Shown one piece after another: positions 1 through 11,787 of a stretch of 64,000 bases of DNA. Origin of the DNA: Globodera rostochiensis (Eukaryota; Nematoda; Chromadorea; Rhabditida; Heteroderidae). Where the stretch lies: positions 1-64,000 of the forward strand of contig JAEVLN010000068.1 of the NCBI GenBank assembly GCA_018350325.1. Direction: 5' to 3'. Position 1 is the stretch's first letter. Each line of letters starts with the position of its first letter. The translations under genes were made by a program, and so were the position numbers. The notes beneath the pieces were generated by a model, which did no database searches, was not told the DNA's origin, and was given only the letters and a program-made list of their open reading frames with translations.

Positions 1-159
1 GATTTATTATGAAAAGAATATTTGCTCGCGCAGGGCTTTAAACTTGGCTGCTGGCTGCAGACCCCCTCACTCACTACTGCAGTGGAGACAATTTGTTAAT
101 TCCCTTTGGCTGACGTCATTCTCCACCATATAGGGAGAATTAGTGGCTTTGCTACCAAT

Positions 160-240
160 ACACCATTGGCCAAGTGGTTAGTGCTCTCCTCTCTCTCTCG
201 CAGCGGCAGCGGGGGTTCGGATCCCCTCAGCAGCGGATGA
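160..240 (+). repeat. tRNA-like SINE head
   Basis: An A-box-like stretch (TGGCCAAGTGG, 166-176) and a B-box-like stretch (GGTTCGGATCC, 214-224) are spaced as in a tRNA-derived RNA polymerase III promoter. The stretch between them is CT-rich and does not fold as a real tRNA, so this is read as the head of a SINE and not a tRNA gene. Similar heads, on the minus strand, recur at 9.6, 10.6, 12.5, 12.6 and 26.4 kb. Confidence 0.5.
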
Positions 241-283
241 ATTTTTCGGATTAAAAATATTTTGGCAGAGTCAAAAAAAGTCG

Positions 284-512
284 CGCAGCTGCGCAAGTGA
301 AATTTAAAGATTTAAATTTCGAAAAAAGTCTCGCAGGGTGCGCGAGTACCTCGCGCAGTGAAAAAAATAAATAAAAATTAAAATAAATAAAATATAAATA
401 TTTAATAAAGTCGCGCAGCAGAAATTTGCATAAAGTCGCGCAGTGCGCAAGATGGTCAAACGTCTTAAGATTTCGAAATTTCAAAAATTTTAAAAAAGTC
501 GCGCAGCAACCC
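284..512. repeat. short-period array of AAAGTCGCGCAG units
   Basis: About five units of AAAGTCGCGCAG, several followed by a GCGCAAG-type inverted half, are spread over this AT-rich stretch (near 286, 328, 409, 434 and 497). It resembles the arms of the foldback elements seen elsewhere in the window. No coding potential is seen; 513-650 holds nothing recognisable. Confidence 0.4.
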
Positions 513-653
513 TGCCAATAGGTTTGGGCTCTGGGACTCACTTGGCCAGGCCTCAGTTGGCCCGCGCTCACCTGGCTGGCTGGCGCTCACTTGGCGCCCC
601 ACCCCCTCCATAGGTATGGGGGGCTACCGTATTGGTGAAATGGCAGATAGTAA

Positions 654-761
654 CTACTGACCGTTTTTACCCGGAGCATTGGAACCGTTTTTACCCGGAG
701 CATTGGAACCGTTTCCTCCTGAAGCATTGGGGCCGTTTTTACCCGGAAAAAGATTGGGTAA
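654..761 (-). pseudogene. NGSN-repeat exon fragment (copy A)
   Basis: The minus strand reads as tandem units of the type N-G-S-N-A-P-G-K, then stops at 654-656. The same coding repeat is found in gene C (23353-24982), gene D (56991 on) and at 13490-13583. No signal-peptide exon, RxKR site or cysteine-rich exon is attached, so this is a remnant at the edge of the duplicated block. Downstream of it in reading direction the sequence is non-coding. Confidence 0.6.
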
Positions 762-1145
762 GTTTAAAAAATGTGTGGAATATAGAATAGATTCTGGCTC
801 ACAAGTTCGTGCCAAAATTAACAAGGTCGCGCACCTTCAAAGACACTTTATCGATTAGATCCGAGAAATGGGAAGAGGAAGGGATCCAAGTTATATTAAT
901 TAAATAATAAGAAATTTGTTTTTGAATCGGGTTCGGAATTCCTAATTCAGTCGAAAAATGAATGTCATATGCAATTTCCCAAAAATAAATTTATTTGTTA
1001 AAATAATGAACGCAATTAAAAGGATGATTCTTTGGAGATTGTCATATATTAACGTTGAAAAAGCATTGTGGGGCAAAATATAAATTAAAAGAAAAGAGTT
1101 TAAAATTTTCAAAACTTAGAACTCATCCTCAGCAGTCGGTGCCAT

Positions 1146-3720
1146 CTAAGTCAAAATGCGGCCCACAACCAACTGTGCAATGGTCATGAAGAAGGCTGTA
1201 AATGTTTTAAAGATTAAATTAATTGATTTTGTTACCGATAATGGATGATGCGTTGCCGTTGGATTTATCTGCCTTATTTGAGCCCTAAAAAAATTAAATC
1301 ACGGCTTAGAAAATTTTAACTATTCCTTAAATATTAAACTTTCTTAATTTCCCGACGGCGCCCTTCGGCACTAGGTCATTGATTTAGTTGGGAGGGGGCG
1401 GCATTTAAGTAAAAAATTTTGGTCAAAAAGTACGTCAGAAACAAAATTCAAACACTAAAAAAGCAATATACATAAAAACAGTTATGGGGAACATGGACAA
1501 ATATTATACTTCCCTCGGATTCCGGTTCCTTGACACTCTGCCGGTACTGGATAGTAATTTATACCGGAACCTGTCCGGATACCGGATAATTTCGAAAATT
1601 ACTAATTAAAATTTTATGAAAAATCAAATTTCACGCAATTTCTCCAAAAAGTTAATCAAACGCATAAAATAAATGAATAAAAGACCAAGGCCAGGGCCGT
1701 ATCAAACTTTGGATTTTGTTGTTGGTTGGTCCGACGGCGCCACAGACGCCGTGGGAAATTTTGAATTTTGACTCAATTGTGAATTACCGCGGTATTTTTT
1801 ATCGGTATTGAAACCCGAGAGCCGAAACCTGGACTTTTTCTCGACTCGATACCCGAAACCCGACCCGAGGTTTTTTGGGCGGACCTGATCCGAAACCCGA
1901 CCCGACATTTTTCTTAACCCGATCCGAGGTTTTTTTCGGCTGACCTGATCCGAAACCCGACCCGAGATTTTTCTCGACCCGCTGCAACCCTGGTGCCGAT
2001 TGCGCCGCCGGGAACTTTGGAAATTTAACAATATTTGTTAAGAAATTGTGTGAAAAGTACTTAATGACGAGCCTTTCATCAAAAATCTTGAAAAGCATTT
2101 TTTTGCATCATAATTTATTGATTAATGGTTTTGCTTATAATTAAATTTGTTTAAAAAATTTTTGTGGTTTCGTACAAACATATATTTTTTTCTTTTTTTG
2201 GTGCAACCGTTATGAAACCGGAACCGCGGATCCGCCAAAACCCGGACACGCTTTGGAACCGGCACCGAAAACCCAGATCTCATTAGAACCGGAACCGCTA
2301 ATAATTAAAACTTTCCTAATTTCCCGAGGCGCCTTTCAGCATCGCTTGGTCACTTCATTTAACGGCAAATCGTAAGTATCAGTATTTTGAGTAGGGTAGT
2401 ACGGGACCAGAACGGGATTCCCGATGTTTTTTCAGGTCAATTTAAAAAAATTAAAAGTCCTGTTGTTTCGTACAAAACATATATTTTTTTCGTTTTTTCG
2501 TGCAACCGTTTTGAAACCGGAACCGCGAATCCACCAAAACCCGGACCCGCTTTGGAACCGGCACCGAAAATCCAGTTCTCATTAGAACCGGAACCGCTAA
2601 AAAATAATCAAAACTTTCCTAATTCCCGACGGCACCTTTCATTTAATGGCCTATTAAGTCCCGGTTTTTTGGCCACGCCAGGACCGGTACCAACCGGGAC
2701 TAAATGTACGCCCTTAATGATGATATCATCAATTGAAAATTTCAATTTTTTAAAGGTTAGCTCAATTAAATCGATGAAATGGTTTGTCTGTTCGACAAGC
2801 CTGATGTTGTGTGTTGGGTTCGAAATAGCCCTACACACAATCGGATTTTGATTGCGGGCAATCCGCAATATTCAATCTCAACAAAAAAATCAGCAAGCGC
2901 AATACGCAACCCCAAAAAAGCCGCAATTTTAGCAATCCGCTATTGTTAAAGTCTCGGTTTACGGTTAACCAACCGTTAACCAACCAAAAAATGCCGGTTT
3001 TTAGTCTCGGTTCGGTTCGAAACCGATAGCTTTACTCGGGGTTTATGTAATTATTTTTTATTGCCAAATCAAAATTTTACCTTACAGCACACCAGATCAT
3101 AATTGTCCGTGCAACATTTACTTGCAGCCCGGCCCATGCGCGGAAAACAACTGCCCCATTTGCAATCGCACTGTGCTTCCATCAGTTTCTGGCATTCGTC
3201 GTTCTTGTTCACATTCGCTTGCTTGAAGGTAAATAACAATTAGAATATTGCATAAAGCATACCATAAGTAAGGGAGCGTTTGCTGCAATTCCCAATCCCT
3301 AAAATATTTAATTATTTTAAAATCCAAATAAATCCCAAAAACAATTACCGCTGAACAGTTTTTAAGCGTTTCGAGGTCACAACAGGTAAATTTCTTGTCT
3401 GAATGGCGCATTTTCCAACCACAATTGTGGCAATTAAGATGTGGTTCGGATAAGATGTTCGGTTCGTAAAGGCATTTCTCGGTCCAGCCCTACATAAAAA
3501 CATTTACAATAATAATATTTTATTTTGAAATTCATTTACCAAAAAATTGTAATATTTTTTCAGTCTATTGCAAAACTTTATGTACCCAGCGACAAGTTCC
3601 AAGTGTCGAATGGTCACAGCACGTGCAAACAAGGCTGTGTTTTCTTGACACGCATATTTCCCAGCCGCACTCGGGGCATCCTTTGGCGTTTTCGAGCAAA
3701 AAGACAGGTCGAACGGTATG
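1146..3720 (-). CDS. A2, modular cysteine-rich protein (copy A, 5' truncated)
   Basis: Five minus-strand exons join in phase with GT-AG borders: 3586-3720, 3349-3489, 3081-3221, 1236-1284 and 1146-1195 (stop 1146-1148). The first three are whole codons (45, 47 and 47). Each encodes a core with Cys-x2-Cys-(G/K)-W, then a CC pair and further Cys (for example CPECGWEIC, CHNCGWKM, CDCKWGSC). The fourth carries NGN sequons, and the last is a short hydrophobic tail (AFFMTIAQLVVGRILT). No known domain is recognised; a small disulfide-rich extracellular module is likely. The upstream exons present in copy B (16306-16642) are lost here because the polypurine satellite begins just 5' of 3720, at about 3745, so this copy is probably a broken gene. 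The fourth intron is 1.8 kb and full of repeats. Confidence 0.55.
1468..1612. mobile_element. copy-A-specific insertion, unclassified
   Basis: About 145 bp are present here but absent from the equivalent place in copy B (near 14289). The segment is rich in CCGGTACCGGAT-like pieces (for example TTCCGGTTCC, ACCGGATAA). That suggests a small palindromic element inserted after the duplication, or lost from copy B. Clear terminal repeats and target duplications were not resolved by eye. Confidence 0.4.
2155..2650. repeat. direct repeat of ~300-bp period
   Basis: Two diverged direct copies (about 2163-2335 and 2463-2640) share TTTCGTACAAA, GTGCAACCGTT, AAACCGGAACCGCG, GCTTTGGAACCGGCACCG and a following AACTTTCCTAATT. 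The same pair is found in duplication copy B (about 14725-14895 and 15023-15195), so it predates the block duplication. The repeats are rich in GGAACCG words and non-coding; they lie in the long intron of A2. Confidence 0.65.
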
Positions 3721-3744
3721 CTTCAATAAGCCGTAAAATATTTT

Positions 3745-6700
3745 ACAATAGGGACGTAAGGGGGAGAGAGGATAGAGAGAGGAAAGGAAGGGGTGGAGAG
3801 GATAAAGAGAGAGAGAGAGAGAGAGAGGGAAGTAAGGGGGAGAGAGGATAGATAGAAAGGAAAGTAAGAGAGAGAGGGACGTAAGGGGGAGAGAGAATTG
3901 AGAGAGGAAAGGAAGGGGTGGAGAGGATAGGGAGAGAGAGAGAGAGGGAAGTAAGGGGGAGAGAGGATAGATAGAGAGAAAAGTAAGAGAGAGAGGGACG
4001 TAAGGGGGAGAGAGGATAGATATAGAGGAAAGTAAGAGAGAGAGGAACGTAAGTGGGAGAGAGGATAGAGAGAGGAAAGGAAGGGGTGGAGAGGATAGGG
4101 AGAGAGAGAGAGAGGGAAGTAAGAGGGAGAGAGGATAGATAGAGAGGAAAGTAAGAGAGAGAGGGAAGTAAGGGGGAGAGAGGATAGAGAGAGGAAAGGA
4201 AGGGGTGGAGAGGATAAAGAGAGAGAGGGAAGTAAGGGGGAGAGAGAATAGATAGAGAGGAAAGTAAGAGATAGAGGGACGTAAGGGGGAGAGAGGATAG
4301 AGAGAGGAAAGGAAGGGGTGGAGAGGATAGGGAGAGAGAGAGAGAGGGAAGTAAGGGGGAGAGAGGATAGATAGAGAGGAAAGTAAGAGAGAGAGGGACG
4401 TAAGGGGGATAGATGATAGGAGAGGAAAGGAAGGGGTGGAGGGAGAGAGAGAGAGAGGGAAGTAAGGGGGAGAGAGAATAGATAGAGAGGAAAGTAAGAG
4501 ATAGAGGGACGTAAGGGGGAGAGAGGATAGAGAGAGGAAAGGAAGGGGTGGAGAGGATAGGGAGAGAGAGAGAGAGGGAAGTAAGGGGGAGAGAGGATAG
4601 ATAGAAAGGAAAGTAAGAGAGAGATGGACGTAAGGGGGAGAGAGGATAGAGAGAGGAAAGGAAGGGGTGGAGAGGATAGGGAGAGAGAGAGAGAGGGAAG
4701 TAAGGGGGAGAGAGGATAGAGAGAGGAAAGGAAGGGGTGGAGAGGATAAAGAGAGAGAGGGAAGTAAGGGGGAGAGAGGATAGATAGAGAGGAAAGTAAG
4801 AGAGAGAGGGACGTAAGGGGGAGAGAGGATAGAGAGAGGAAAGGAAGGGGTGGAAAGGATAGGGAGAGAGAGAGGGAGGGAAGTAAGGGGGAGAGAGGAT
4901 AGATAGAGAGAAAAGTAAGAGAGAGAGGGACGTAAGGGGGAGAGAGGATAGAGAGAGGAAAGGAAGGGGTGGAGAGGATAGGGAGAGAGAGAGAGAGAGA
5001 GAGGGAAGTAAGGGGGAGAGAGGATAGATAGAGATTAAAAGTAAGAGAGAGGGACGTAAGGGGGAGAGAGGATAGAGAGAGGAAAGCAAGGGGTGGAGAG
5101 GATAGGGAGAGAGAGAGAGAGGGAAGTAAGGGGGAGAGAGGATAGATAGAAAGGAAAGTAAGAGAGAGAGGGACGTAAGGGGGAGAGAGGATAGAGAGAG
5201 GAAAGAAAGGGGTAGAAAGGATAGGGAGAGAGAGAGGAAGGGAAGTAAGGGGGAGAGATGATAGAGAAAGGAAAGGAAGGGGTGGAGAGGATAGGGAGAG
5301 AGAGAGAGAGGGAAGTAAGGGGGAGAGAGGATAGATAGAGGAAAGGAAGGGGTAGAAGGATAGGGAGAGAGAGAGGGAGGGAAGTAAGGGGGAGAGAGGA
5401 TAGATAGAAAGGAAAGTAAGAGAGAGAGGGACGTAAGGGGGAGAGAGGATAGAGAGAGGAAAGGAAGGGGTGGAGAGGATAAAGAGAGAGAGAGAGAGAG
5501 GGAAGTAAGGGGGAGAGAGGATAGATAGAAAGGAAAGTAAGAGAGAGAGGGACGTAAGGGGGAGAGAGGATAGAGAGAGGAAAGGAAGGGGTAAAAGGAT
5601 AGCGAGAGAGAGAGGGAGGGAAGTAAGGGGGAGAGAGGATAGATAGGAAAGTAAGAGAGAGAGGGACGTAAGGGGGAGAGAGGATAGAGAGAGGAAAGGA
5701 AGGGGTGGAAAGGATAGGGAGAGAGAGAGGGAGGGAAGTAAGGGGGAGAGAGGATAGATAGAGAGGAAAGTAAGAGAGAGAGGGACGTAAGGGGGAGAGA
5801 GGATAGAGAGAGGAAAGGAAGGGGTGGAGGGAGAGGATAGGGAGAGAGAGAGGGAGGGAAGTAAGGGGGAGAGAGGATAGATAGAAAGGAAAGTAAGAGA
5901 GAGAAGGACGTAAGGGGGAGAGAGGATAGATAGAGAGGAAAGTCAGAGAGAGAGGGACGTAAGGCGGAGAGAGGATAGAGAGAGGAAAGGAAGGGGTAGA
6001 AAGGATAGGGAGAGAGAGAGGGAGGGAAGTAAGGGTGAGAGAGGATAGATAGAAAGGAAAGTAAGCGAGAGAGGGACGTAAGGGGGAGAGAGGATAGAGA
6101 GAGGAAAGGAAGGGGTGGAAAGGATAGGGAGAGAGAGAGAGAGGGAAGTAAGGGGGAGAGAGGATAGATAGAGAGGAAAGTAAGAGAGAGAGGGACGTAA
6201 GGGGGAGAGAGGATAGAGAGAGGAAAGGAAGGGGTGGAGGGAGAGGATAGGGAGAGAGAGAGAGAGAGGGAAGTAAGGGGGAGAGAGGATAGATAGAAAG
6301 GAAAGTAAGAGAGAGAGGGACGTAAGGGGGAGAGAGGATAGATAGAGAGGAAAGTAAGAGAGAGAGGGACGTAAGGCGGAGAGAGGATAGAGAAAAGAAA
6401 GGAAGGGGTGGAGAGGATAGGGAGAGAGAGAGAGGGAAGCAAGGGTAGAGAGGATAGATAGAGAGGAAAGTAAGAGAGAGAGGGACGTAAGGGGGAGAGT
6501 GGATAGATAGAGAGGAAAGTAAGAGAGAGAGGGACGTAAGGGGGAGAGAGGATAGAGAGAGGAAAGGAAGGGGTGGAAAGGATAGGGAGAGAGAGAGGGA
6601 GGGAAGTAAGGGGGAGAGAGGATAGATAGAGAGGAAAGTAAGAGAGAGGGGGACGTAAGGGGGAGAGAGGATAGAGAGAGGAAAGGAAGGGGTGGAAAGG

Positions 6701-6890
6701 ATAGGGAGAGAGAGAGGGAGGGAAGTAAGGGGGAGAGAGGATAGATAGAGAGGAAAGTAAGAGAGAGAGGGACGTAAGGGGGAGAGAGGATAGAGAGAGG
6801 AAAGGAAGGGGTGGAGAGGATAGGGAGAGAGAGAGAGAGGGAAGTAAGGGGGAGAGAGGATAGAAAGAGGGAAGTAGGGGGGAGAGACAA
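3745..6890. repeat. polypurine (AG-rich) satellite, copy A
   Basis: An almost pure purine plus strand is built of a ~115-125-bp higher-order unit with fixed landmarks such as GGAAGGGGTGGAGAGGATAGG, GGGAAGTAAGGGGGAGAGAGG, GATAGATAGAGAGGAAAGTAAG and GGGACGTAAGGGGG. About 25-30 units are present, with scattered length changes in the GA runs. The CT-rich complement stays open for over 1000 codons only because it almost lacks stop triplets. Such homopurine tracts can form triplex DNA. The left border cuts the A2 gene; the right border, at about 6890, abuts unique sequence. Confidence 0.9.
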
Positions 6891-7091
6891 AGATAGAACA
6901 AGTAGAGAAGAGAGCGCTTGGAAGAGAATAATTGAGAAATTTTTAAAATAAAGCTAAATCTACTATACGTTACCAAAATTTATGAGGTTTTTTGTCAAAA
7001 ATCTTTAAATTTTCAAAGTTTTCAAATATTATTGCCATAATTGGATGATTTTGAATGGCGGGGTATTGATTAAATAAATTTGTACACCTGT

Positions 7092-7266
7092 CTAATTGCT
7101 TGATAATTTTGTTGGCTGCCAGATCTTCACTTCAGTTCGTTTACAATTGCGTATTAGTTGGATGACGGGTAATCTAAGGCTGGTAGAGGTTTGCTGCAGT
7201 GCATTTTCATATTCATCTTTGATGAATTTGATTCTTTTGCCGTAGTTGATGCCGCCATACTTTAGA
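7092..7266 (-). CDS. putative terminal exon, unknown (copy A)
   Basis: A minus-strand acceptor (GTTCTAAAG, ending near 7267) is followed by an open stretch of about 58 codons beginning YGGINYGKRIKF and ending at a stop at 7092-7094. It is conserved without interruption in copy B (19159-19333). It lies 3' of the A1 stop codon, so it is either an alternative last exon of A1 or part of another gene. It is basic, with one cysteine; no family is recognised. Confidence 0.3.
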
Positions 7267-7403
7267 ACAAAATTGTTAAAATGAATAAAAATAATTTTCA
7301 AAAGTTTGCGTCCTAAATATATTTATCACAATGATTTTAAATGAAATGGAAATTTAGAATATTTCAGGCAAATCGCCAAATTATCATGAAAGCCCATCAT
7401 CGC

Positions 7404-8631
7404 TCAGTTAGTCGCCATCACCGCCAAAATGCGTCTCACAGCCAAGCGCATTACGAGAAGCATCAAAAAGACTGTATAAATAATCTCATTAAAAATCAAA
7501 AAACTGTAATACAATCTAATTAAAATTAAAAAGAATATGATATAAATTAAAATCAAAAAAACTATAAAATATATAATCTCATTAATTAAAATTAAATGAT
7601 TAATCACCGGTGATCGATGGATGTTTTTACCTTTTGAAATTTCGGCCTTTGTATTGCTTCCGTTCAACTCCAGCCGCCGTCTACCCTAAAAGTGTAATCA
7701 TTCACTTTTTGGTTGGTCAGAAAATGTGTGAATTATCAAAAAGCATTAAATTGTTATTTAATAAATAAGACTAATTTGTAAGGGATTTAACAGGTACAAC
7801 TGGCCCTGGATCGGACAGGACCTGAATTTTGCTCTGGGATTTTTTCAAATATCATCTTAATTAAATTATAATTTTTGCGTAAAATTTCCACCTCACAGCA
7901 CACCAAGTCGTGATGCTTGTCGCAACATTCACCGGCCGCACGTCCCTCCCTGGGAAAGCAACTTCCCCACCCGCAATGGCATTGGTCGTCCACCAAATCT
8001 TTGCATTCGGCATTCACATTCACCAAAGTGGATTTCTTGTGAAAACAATTAAAAAACCGTTCCAAAAAACTTACATTCAGTGGATCATCTGATTTGACAA
8101 ACGCCCGTGTTGCTGGCGCCTGTTATAATCCAGCAAAAGCATATTGCCTAATCAAATGAATGCGGCTTCCTTACCCTGGTACACTCATGCAGCGTGAGCC
8201 GGTGACAACATTGGAATTTCTTATCGTCATCCGAATAGCTAATTTTCCATTTGCAGTCGGGGCATTTTGGAGAGTCTTCAGCGAGTTTGTCATCCGGCAA
8301 GTATGTACAACCAGGACTTGTCTGCTAAATTGGGGAAAGCAATTAAACTACCTAAAATCATTCCGTTAAAAGTATATGTGGTATAAAGATTTGATCAATT
8401 TTCTTAAATGAAGCATTGGTATTTTTACATTTACAATTTTTGTTGGAATTTGTTTTATGAATCCATAAATTTACCCATCGACAAAAAGCAAGATTGTCAT
8501 AGGCACAGCACGAGCAGCTCAACCGTTCGGTCCTTACAATGCACAATTCCCAGCCGCACATTGGGCATCCCTCTCTGTTCTCGAGAAAATAGCATGGCTG
8601 AACGATCAATGTGTAATCATCGTAGTAATTT
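7404..8631 (-). CDS. A1, modular cysteine-rich protein (copy A, 5' end lost)
   Basis: Exons by splice motifs and phase: 8475-8631 (truncated 5'), 8175-8324 (50 codons), 8075-8119 (15 codons), 7892-8035 (48 codons), 7631-7685 and 7404-7471 (stop TGA 7404-7406). Cysteine cores are CPMCGWELC...CSCC, CPDCKWKI...CC and CHCGWGSCF...ECC...VCC. A sequon exon (RRRLELNGSN) follows, then a hydrophobic C-terminus (VFLMLLVMRLAVRRILAVMATN). The order parallels A2 but with the TRAF/TRAS linker exon in a different place. Copy A loses its 5' end where the duplication stops (8631), so the first exon runs into unrelated sequence; copy B keeps a longer first exon. Function unknown; probably extracellular or membrane-attached. 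Confidence 0.55.
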
Positions 8632-9001
8632 CCGGGGTTCGAAATTGACCGAATAAGTTTTTGATGAGTTGGCAAAATGGAACGTTTTTGCTGAGGAGGC
8701 AAAACGTCCATTTTAGCTGGGGTGGCAAAACGTACCGGAGGCAAAATGATCGGAGGCAAACGTACTAGCAAATAATGATCGAATTGATGTTTTTTAAATG
8801 ATTTTGAGGCTTAAACTTTGGAAAATGTGAATTTTCGAAAAATTGTTCGAATTCGGGTTTTCCGGGGTTCGAAACTGGGTAAAATAAATGTCAGAATAGT
8901 GATCAGCGACCCCGAAAACCCCCTTGAAACATGTTTTATATGACTTTTAAAAAATTTTGTATTTTTTCTAAAAAGGGGGTAGGGACAAACTGGAGTTATT
9001 A

Positions 9002-9942
9002 CTAGAGACCGGAAAGTTGGACCCAAACAAAATTTGGTCAATAATATTGGGTTTATTTTGGTTTTGGTTTCTTTTGGGTTGGGCTCCAATTTGGACCAAA
9101 CAAAATTTGGTCAATAATATTGGGTTTGTTTTTTTTGGTTTTTTTTGGTCTGGCAAAACCCAAAATTTGTACAAAATCCAAAAGTTTTTAGTAAAACATA
9201 ACAAAAAGCCTAAATTTACGATTTTTTTAAATAAAATTTATTCAATGCTTTTTCTGACCAATGTCACGTCAATCACGCCAACTACAAACCAAACCGTCCC
9301 CTAGTCGGGGTCGTGGAGGCCAGCGTTGACCATGTCGGGGGGTCGGGTGGGGATATAAAACATTTTTTTCTCAAAACTTTCAGCATTGTCTTCAGTGGGC
9401 AAGAAAAACAATATAAGTTTTTTTCCGAATCCGGTCATTAAATTCCGGTATCTACTTTTTAGGAATGTGAAAGGTCCGGCGGTGCCGACAGGCGCCGCCG
9501 GGGGAATTTTTTTAAAAACTGGCAATCTTTGTTAAGAAGCAAAAATTTATTTAAAAATTTGGCAAAAATTTATTTAAAAATTTGTATTAATGCGGTGAAG
9601 CGCAAAACATGCTTGCACTCAAGCGGGTTCGAACCCCAACACATAAGATAAGAGCTACCGAAAGACAACCACTAAGCCATCAATTTCTTGTGGCCTTCCT
9701 GTTAAAAAGATTGAAATTGATGATGTCATCTTTAGGGGTGTAAATTCAACTGGAAGACACCCAAAAGTTTTGTACAAAAATGGGCTTGGACCAAACAAAA
9801 TTTGGTCAATAATATTGGGTTTATTTTGGTTTTGGTTTCTTTTGGTTTTTTTCCAATTTGACCCAATGTCAATAATATTGGTAGAAAATTTTGTACAAAA
9901 CAACAAAAATGTTTTGGTTTTGGGTTTTGGTCCGGACTCTAG
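9002..9942. mobile_element. MITE with CTAGAGACCGG tip, 6-bp TSD TTATTA
   Basis: The element starts CTAGAGACCGG and ends CCGGACTCTAG, flanked by direct TTATTA at 8996-9001 and 9943-9948. Just inside both ends are inverted arms of CCAAACAAAATTTGGTC and TTGGGTTTATTTTGG words. A SINE-like repeat (9300-9690) is nested in it. No transposase is seen. Two further elements here share tip and 6-bp TSD length (25705-27518 and 57156-57406) but have unrelated arm sequences. Confidence 0.8.
9300..9690 (-). repeat. tRNA-derived SINE-like repeat with GC hairpin
   Basis: On the minus strand: A box (ATGGCTTAGTGGTT, 9667-9680), B box (GGTTCGAACC, about 9625-9635), an AT-rich body with AACAAAG, then a GC hairpin (plus-strand stem GGCGGTGCC, loop GACA, stem GGCGCCGCC, at 9478-9500), then a CCCCGACCC block (9300-9355). 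The same order is found at 12125-12565. Loose relatives are at 17560-17650, 26125-26450, 55025-55095 and 55383-55450. Confidence 0.55.
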
Positions 9943-9999
9943 TTATTACCTTCATTCTGCTTAGGTTCAAAAGCTTCACCTGACGCATTACAATTAATA

Positions 10000-10228
10000 A
10001 GGCTGCAAAAATATGCACATGAATATTTTTTCCTGAACTGGGAACGGTCTAAACGCACGAAAAGCGTGTTTTCAGCTTGGTTTGAAGCGTTTAGAACGCA
10101 TTTCCATGTGCATATTTTGCATATTTTTGCATATTTCGCGATTTATGTGCATATTTGCATATTTGTGCATATTTCACGATTTATGTGCATATTTGCATAT
10201 TTGGGCATATTTCACGATTTAGGAAAAA
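10000..10228. mobile_element. element with TGCATATTT array and hAT-like core
   Basis: After a core containing CGCACGAAAAGCGTGTTTTC and GAAGCGTTTAGAACGC there are repeats of GTGCATATTTGCATATTT and TTTCACGATTTA (10100-10222), with a short ATATGCACAT counterpart at 10012. The core aligns with that of the hAT-like MITE at 52380-52829, whose arms are instead made of GCCTATTT. Ends and target duplication could not be fixed. Confidence 0.5.
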
Positions 10229-10561
10229 TTGAAGAATAGTACATCACCAAATCCCACAAATTATATATCAATCGACTCCTCTCTCAAAAACACAATGCGC
10301 GGCCTTTCAAAGGAGATTTTGTGCGGTTTTGCTCCTTTTGCATTTTTCTCAAGAAGATTTATTATGAAAAATGCCGAAATACTGATTTATTCTCAAAAAA
10401 GCCAAAATATTGATTTATATTGACTAAAAAGTCGCTCTATTTCTAAAATTTTTCAAAATGAATGCTATTTTATAAATAATCGGTGAGTTCTCCAACCAAA
10501 AAAAATAAAGTTCAAAGTTAAAGCCAAAAGTATTTTTAATGAAACCTACTGTAATAAGAAA

Positions 10562-10645
10562 TCACTTACATAGACGGGATTAGAACCACAAGACAAAACA
10601 TGTACCGCCCACACCACTCACCACTACCTCACCACCTCAGATTTT
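10562..10645 (-). repeat. tRNA-like SINE head
   Basis: The minus strand has GGTTCTAATCC (B box, about 10569-10579) and an A-box-like GTGGTGAGTGGTGT upstream of it. Spacing is as in tRNA-derived repeats. No tRNA cloverleaf is evident. Confidence 0.35.
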
Positions 10646-10709
10646 TATTAAGAAATTTTGGGGAAATGTGCCTGAGCCAAAATATTGATTTATATTGACT
10701 AAAAAGTCG

Positions 10710-10845
10710 CAATACGTTTTTTGTCCTTATGGACGAACTGTCGCTGGACGAAATGCCGTTTTTTGTCTGTCCTTATGGACGAAATGTCGTATTTTCGCTT
10801 AATGGACGAAATGTCGCCTGAACGAAATGTCGGCGCACCATTTTT
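10710..10845. repeat. array of GGACGAAATGTCG units
   Basis: About six units of (T)GGACGAAATGTCG, some degenerate, separated by TTTTTTGTCCTTA spacers. Shorter related clusters lie at 11231-11310 and 13036-13160 (there as GGGCGAAATGTCGCGT). The unit is nearly palindromic (CGAAATGTCG). Read as arms of a foldback-type element; the ORFs across it are not credible. Confidence 0.5.
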
Positions 10846-11787
10846 GCACTTTGTGTGTTCATAACCGTCGATTATCCAGAAAATTCCGAGCACAAAAGTC
10901 ACCACAGATGGAAATTCCCAACCACAAAACTCATTTCGGTGACGGGAACACAGACCAATAAGCCAACGATAACAGTTGCTTGCACACAAAAAATGTGGTA
11001 AAGTGTCTCGAAAAATACAAAATTTCTTTGATACATTTCTCTTTCGACAAAATTTCGAAGAATTTTCTCTTTCGATTTTCGTAAGCAAATCGGTAGAAAA
11101 ACCTTGAAATTATCGAAATCGAAATCGAAAGGTTTCGACGCAGCCCTGTTCAGGACTCGAGATTTGCAAAATTCGAGCTCGGATTCGTGATCTACGCATG
11201 CTTTTACCCTAGAAATGCATTTAAAAACTTGACGAAATGTCGCCTAGACCAAATGTGAGCGTACCGAAACATCAGTTTTTTCGTTACCGGGCGAAATGTC
11301 CGGACACCTTGAAAAACATAAAAAACTTAAAGAGGAAAAAGACAAAAAATATTTTTTGTGGGAGCGGGAATCCCGTCCTTTTTTCGCTGCCGTTAAAAAT
11401 CCCGTTGAGCCCAAATTAACGTGAGCGGGAGGGAGCTGGAATCCCGTACTTTTCCCGCGGGAATCCCGTTTCCCCCCCGGCTCTTCTCCCAGATGAAAAT
11501 TTTCAAAAGCCTCATTTGGCAGGCAAAAAAAAAACCTCATTTGGGACCAAAAAGCATCATTTTTTAAAAACCTTTGTTTAACCGGTAAATAATAAATGCG
11601 GTTTTTTATTTTGTGAAAATGGGTGTCCGGCGATACCGACAGGCGTCGCCGGAAAACATTTAAAAAATTTAATGAATTTTGTTAAGAAAATTTGTGCAAA
11701 ATTTGCGAAAAACGGAACATGTAGTGACAAAATTCTGACTTTTGACAAAAAAAAAAAATATTTGGTTCGAACCGAGTGAGTGCAAAC

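Larger units (their letters stand above)
657..8631. repeat. segmental duplication, copy A
   Basis: This block is collinear and nearly identical to about 13500-20691. Shared content, left to right, is an NGSN exon fragment, the A2 gene, a polypurine satellite and the A1 gene. Differences: copy A has an extra ~145 bp at about 1468-1612 and a longer GACCCGA subrepeat array near 1850-1985. Its satellite is about 3.1 kb, where copy B has about 0.7 kb plus about 1.95 kb of gene sequence that copy A lacks. Homology ends abruptly at 8631, inside an exon. Confidence 0.9.

Noticed and set aside
3743..6976. 1077-codon open frame (Leu/Ser/Pro-rich) on the minus strand, and 315-, 328- and 397-codon relatives
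   Set aside because: It is the CT complement of a polypurine satellite that simply lacks stop triplets. All frames are open, unit lengths vary freely, and there is no splice or start context.
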